A DNA stretch of 64,000 nucleotides from Hermodice carunculata (Eukaryota; Annelida; Polychaeta; Eunicida; Amphinomidae), in the NCBI GenBank assembly GCA_964020975.1, contig OZ026630.1, positions 23,301,712-23,365,711 of the forward strand, written 5' to 3'. The first letter of the stretch is position 1. Every line of letters starts with the position of its first letter. The notes beneath the pieces are model-generated. The model ran no database searches. It was not told where the DNA came from and was given only the letters and a program-made list of their open reading frames with translations. Below are positions 59,972 through 64,000 of the stretch, one piece after another. The translations under genes were made by a program, and so were the position numbers.

Positions 59972-60007
59972 GCTTGAAACAAGTGGAGGTTAGTCACTTG
60001 AACTCAT
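59972..60007 (-). promoter_or_regulatory. 5' UTR segment and acceptor of the Roco gene
   Basis: On the minus strand TTCAAATTTTCAG precedes 60007, then 36 bases lead to the ATG at 59971. This looks like a splice acceptor within the 5' UTR, so the promoter would lie further right. Confidence 0.4.
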
Positions 60008-60187
60008 CTGAAAATTTGAAACATGAACTATAAATGATATTTGTACAACAGTAGACACAGGATCACATTCACTCCAGGTTTAAATTATGGGCATAATAAA
60101 TGGAAACTTTATTACATTCTCTGCTCCCCCCCCCTTTTTCATAAATTAAAAAAAAAAAAAAATTCTGCCCTCCTTTTATAAATTAAA

Positions 60188-60320
60188 AACAAGTAGCCAC
60201 TGATGCTAGCCATATCCCCCGCCCACAGTAATCATGGTGGTAAATACACATGATGTACATTGGTATATTATAGTTGGTAAAATGCGAAAGGTTTCTGTTG
60301 GTGGCAATATGGAAATAAAT
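60188..60320. repeat. Dispersed repeat, copy 2
   Basis: ACAAGTAGCCACTGATGCTA through TTTCTGTTGGTGG then GGAAATAAA matches 43505-43632. A second partial start, AACAAGTAGCCACTGA, lies at 60359. Confidence 0.65.
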
Positions 60321-60395
60321 ACAGAGAGCCTTTAAATGCATTATGTGTCCCCCTTTTAACAAGTAGCCACTGAACCACATATGGCTGAGTACATA

Positions 60396-62091
60396 TACTG
60401 AACCAAACAAATAACGCAACTTTTTCATTCGGGTTTATTTTCACATTGGAACTGTATTTAAAATTCAGAAATATACGAACCGTTGTTAAATCAGTGTAAA
60501 ATAATGCACCAAGTAGTGTGACCTCAAGGTCGAGTACCCTGACCTTGCCATGGGGTCATTGTCATGAATCAAGAGTGACTACAGCAGGCTATTTTTACGC
60601 AAGTCTCTGACACCTGAAATTAAGGTTGCCAAGTCTTTCATTCTGGGACAGGAAAAGGCCACATTGAAATCAGCCCAAGCGTAACTGTGTGTGAGGATAT
60701 GAGGCTTTCAAAGTTTGGTGGTTGTGCTGAATCAAGGGCAACTGCAGGATTCAGTGTTACCCACATGACTACAACATTCGCACCTTTACTGGTTGGGTGT
60801 AGCCCCTCACGGACAATAAAAGGGCAGCATGGGATTCATTTGGCACAGTATTCCAAGAACTATGGGTCGATTATCAACAGTAGATCGGGAGAGAGGAATT
60901 GGCATGCTACAGGCTGGTTTATCTGCAGCAGAGGTGGCAAGAAGACTGCAAGTCCACAAATCCACTATATCCAGACTTGCTACAAGATTCCAGGAGACTG
61001 GGGCCACAGCTGATAGACAGCGTCCTGGGAGACCAAGAGAAACCACACCTGCACAAGACAGACACATCAGGGTGTCACATCTGCGGAACAGAACTCGACC
61101 AGCCACTAGAACTGCACAACAGACACCTGGCAGAACCAATAACAGAATATCTGCCCAGACAGTCCGTAATAGACTACAAGAACACCATCTACATGCCAGG
61201 CGTCCTTACAGGGGTCAAATTTTGACACATGCAAGAAGGCAAGCCCGACGACAATGGGCTACTGCCCATACTCGCTGGACCCATCAACAGTGGAGGGATG
61301 TGCTATTCACCGATGAATCCCGCTTCACCCTGTATCATGCAGATGGTAGGACACGTGTTTGGCGACGAAGGGGAGAACGCTACTCAGATGCCTGTGTGCT
61401 GGAAACAGATCGATTTGGAGGTGCATCAGTGATGGTGTGGGGTGGAATTTCATTCACAGCCAAAACCCAGCTAATCTTCATTGAAGGCAATCTTAACGCT
61501 GCCCGTTACAGGGATGAGATCCTTCAGCCTGTTGCTGTCCCTTTCATTAGACACCACCAACTCCACTTGCTTCAACAGGACAATGCTCGGCCCCATGCCG
61601 CTAGACTGACGATGGCTTTTCTGCAAGGAGAAGGAATTAACGTTTTGCCATGGCCAGCCTCCTCACCTGATATCAATCCCATTGAGCATCTTTGGGACTA
61701 CCTTGACCAGCGTGTTCGGAGACGGGATCCAGCGCCCGCCAACTGCCAGCAGCTTCGCCAGGCTCTTCAAGAAGAGTGGGATCGTGTGCCCCGGCAGATG
61801 GTGCAGCGGCTAGTGTCATCCATGCGCCGACGTTGCATAGCAGTTACAGATGCTGATGGTGGTCACACACAGTATTAGTGGACATGCCAATTTGTGAACT
61901 TTACAAATCAATGTTGCCCTGTTTATTGCCAGCTGGTCGCGCCCTCGTTGACAGTTTCAAGTTTTTGTTTTTCACATGTTATGCCAAAAAGACTGCAGAA
62001 TATGGATCTAATTTGTTTCTGTGATATGAAAGTAACAATAAATATTTAAGTTAAAAAGTTTAAGGGTTGCATTATTTGTTTGGTTCAGTAT
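60396..62091 (+). mobile_element. Tc1-like DNA transposon, apparently complete
   Basis: Terminal inverted repeats of 25 bases begin TACTGAACCAAACAAATAA at 60396 and end with the inverted copy at 62091, with one mismatch, flanked by TA on both sides. The 1.7-kb body holds one uninterrupted transposase frame. Near-identical termini and the open frame indicate a recent insertion. Confidence 0.92.
60862..61878 (+). CDS. Tc1-family transposase, DD34E
   Basis: Cut-and-paste transposase acting at TA sites, expected to enter the nucleus. From MGRLSTVDRERGIGML the frame runs 338 residues, the usual Tc1 length; an in-frame ATG at 60829 would add 11. Order: paired-type helix-turn-helix (LSAAEVARRLQVHKSTISRL), the GRPR hook (RQRPGRPRETT), then the catalytic domain with FTDESRF (Asp151), LLQQDNARPH (Asp240) and DINPIEHLWD (Glu275). 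Thirty-four residues separate the second Asp from the Glu. The glycine-rich FGGASVMVWGGIS block is present. No stop or frame change is seen, so the gene looks functional. Its GC content is higher than the surroundings, as expected for an incoming element. Confidence 0.95.
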   Translation: MGRLSTVDRERGIGMLQAGLSAAEVARRLQVHKSTISRLATRFQETGATADRQRPGRPRETTPAQDRHIRVSHLRNRTRPATRTAQQTPGRTNNRISAQTVRNRLQEHHLHARRPYRGQILTHARRQARRQWATAHTRWTHQQWRDVLFTDESRFTLYHADGRTRVWRRRGERYSDACVLETDRFGGASVMVWGGISFTAKTQLIFIEGNLNAARYRDEILQPVAVPFIRHHQLHLLQQDNARPHAARLTMAFLQGEGINVLPWPASSPDINPIEHLWDYLDQRVRRRDPAPANCQQLRQALQEEWDRVPRQMVQRLVSSMRRRCIAVTDADGGHTQY

Positions 62092-63390
62092 ATATCACTT
62101 CCACCAAGTTGCAGATGTGTATACAGTATACAAGATATGGCCAGAACAAAATTTGTGGTTGCCTAACAACCTTTTCTTAATTAATTAATTAATGAAGGAA
62201 AGTACACATAAATTAATGTTTATGCACACTTCCTACGTCAGGTCTACCAACCCTGCAAATCTCAATCAAGAGCTATCACTTATAGTTGCAAAGATATGCT
62301 CCAGACAAAATTGTATTGGGATCTTGAGCTTGCTTAATAAACTTCATTAATTAATAAACAAATAAAGAAAACTAATTAGCCACATAAATTTATGCCTATG
62401 CACACCTCCTACTTCTGGTCTACCAACCCTGAAAATCTTGAAGGGTTACCACTTATAATTGCAAAGTTATACTCCTGACAAAATGTATTGCATCTTGAGC
62501 TTGCTTAATGAATTTTGTTAATAAATATATAAATGAAGGAAAGTAATTAGTCAAAAAAATTTCTGCCTATGCACACCTCCTACCTCTGGTCTACCAACAC
62601 TGAAAATCTTAAAGGGTTACCACTTTTCGTTGCAAAATTATGCTTCACACAAAATTGTATTGTATCTTGAGCTTGCTTAATGAACTTTATTATTTAATTA
62701 ATCAATGAAAGTAATTAGCCATGCAACACAGTGCCTATGCACACCTACTACCTAAGGTCTATTAGCCATAAAAATTTCGAAGGGTTGGTATTAATAGTTT
62801 AGAAAATATGGCCTGGACAAATCTTGAGCTTGCTTAACGAACTTTGTTAATTAATCAATTAATGAAAGTAATTAGCCACACAAAACAATGCCTATGCACA
62901 CCTACTACCTAAGGTCCAGCAACCATAAAAAATTTAAAGGGACAGGATTAATAGTTTAAAAGATATGGCCCGGGCAAAATTTGTATTCTAGCTTGAGCTT
63001 GCTTAATGAACTTTGTTAATTAATGGAAGTAATTAGCCACAGAAAACAATGCCTATGCACACCTACTACCTAAGGTCTACCCACCATAAAAAATTCAAAG
63101 GGCTAGCATTAATAGTTTAGAAAATATGGCCCGGACAAAATTTGTCTTGCTTAAGGAACTTTGCTAATTAATTTACTAATGCAAGTAATTAGCCACACAA
63201 AACAATGCCTATGCACACCTACTACCTAAGGTCTACCCACCATAAAAAATTCGAAGAGGTAGCATTAATAATGTAGAAGATATGGGCTGGACAAAATTTG
63301 TTTCGGACGGATGGAAGGACGGACGGACACACGGAAGGTGCCCATTACTATATCCCCTCCCCCACTTCTTGGGCGGGGGATAAAAACAAA
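62092..63390. repeat. Array of 158-173-bp monomers with terminal hairpin
   Basis: GCCTATGCACACCT(C/A)CTAC recurs at about 62394, 62567, 62732, 62890, 63048 and 63206, with a diverged one at about 62222. Spacing shrinks from about 172 to a constant 158. Monomers include GAGCTTGCTTAATGAACTTT and AAATATGGCCYGGACAAAAT. The end is a (GGAC)n tract at 63304-63330 followed by CCCCTCCCCC...GGGCGGGGGATAAAAAC. Confidence 0.85.
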
Positions 63391-64000
63391 AAACCCCACA
63401 CCCACCCATTAACAAAAAACATGTTTTTCATTGGCTTTGTTCAACTATGAGGATGGACAGGTATACCAAAGACCAAGTTTCTCACTTTAGCTCATTAAGT
63501 TCTTTAACCAAATACTGATCATGGCAGGCAAATCCATGAGCAAAAACTCCATTTTTCAAATTATACTAATATAAACAATCAAGAAAAATACCATGAACAT
63601 GTACATCAGAAGTTCAAGAAATTCTGATATACATTTATCCAGTTTAGTTACAGTGCACAGAACTTTGTCACCCAAAAGACAATGTACCTTTTTGAACCAC
63701 TAGCTATTTAGCTGATGAATAATGGTAGCCTACACCCTTTCCCCTTTAAAACAACCAAATGTCAACTGTCCTATGCTTCAATATGTTTTAATTATTTATG
63801 CATATTTTCTGTACACAGGCTACGTTTAAAATACTGATGAGCATACATGACATCTACAATCTTGCTTCAAATCATCATCTTCCCTTGGCACGGGATGGTT
63901 GCTTGGTACCCAACCCATGAAAAGGAAAAACTGCAGACTGAGTCTTGAATTCAGGGAGACAGGGTTAAATGCAACACACATGGTGTCACTGTCAGGGCAA
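63391..64000. other. Right edge, nothing recognised
   Basis: No coding, RNA or repeat signal was recognised on either strand. Confidence 0.4.

Noticed and set aside
60899-61432. Alternate-frame ORFs inside the Tc1 element
   Set aside because: They overlap the long transposase frame, which carries all the catalytic motifs.

Overview
The window reads as nuclear DNA of a bilaterian animal, most likely a marine invertebrate. Host genes are split by GT-AG introns with metazoan protein families, and the spaces between exons are packed with MITEs, minisatellites, a DIRS retroelement and a Tc1 transposon. The sequence alone does not tell lancelet, echinoderm, hemichordate and mollusc apart. The DNA is AT-rich by eye, with GC-richer islands only in coding exons, the DIRS element and the Tc1 gene.

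Host genes. (1) Cyclin H (CCNH), minus strand, four coding exons at 1639-7047, with the C-terminal half beyond the left edge. (2) A RAMAC (RNMT-activating mini-protein) homologue, plus strand, two coding exons at 17474-19883. (3) A large LRR-ROC-COR GTPase of MFHAS1/Roco type with a C-terminal Death domain, minus strand, three coding exons at 49010-59971, about 1048 residues. Cyclin H (CDK-activating kinase/TFIIH) and RAMAC (mRNA cap methylation) are divergently oriented neighbours and act in successive steps of Pol II transcript start and capping. A degraded THAP-domain reading frame (1116-1454) lies beside the cyclin H gene.

Mobile and repeat landscape. 4.2-12.7 kb holds TTAA-flanked MITEs and hairpin MITEs. 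13.7-15.1 kb holds Penelope-like and LINE-like remnants. 15.8-17.3 kb is an array of about 147-bp monomers upstream of RAMAC. 23-37 kb is a large inverted pair of tandem arrays, whose right arm is split by a broken DIRS-type tyrosine-recombinase retroelement (26.4-32.9 kb) that still shows inverted terminal repeats and an internal complementary region. 39-48 kb is a run of further tandem-array elements, a 41-bp minisatellite, a tRNA-like SINE fragment and a MITE. Introns of the Roco gene hold a 147-bp array in opposite orientation to the 16-kb one, a MITE and another array element. 60.4-62.1 kb is an apparently intact Tc1-like transposon, followed by a 158-173-bp array up to 63.4 kb.

The most unusual signal is that many array-bearing repeats seem to be bounded by short hairpins whose stems differ between copies yet stay base-paired. 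This suggests one broad class of hairpin-capped, minisatellite-carrying non-autonomous elements. Many monomers also carry facing TGACCT and AGGTCA nuclear-receptor-type half-sites.
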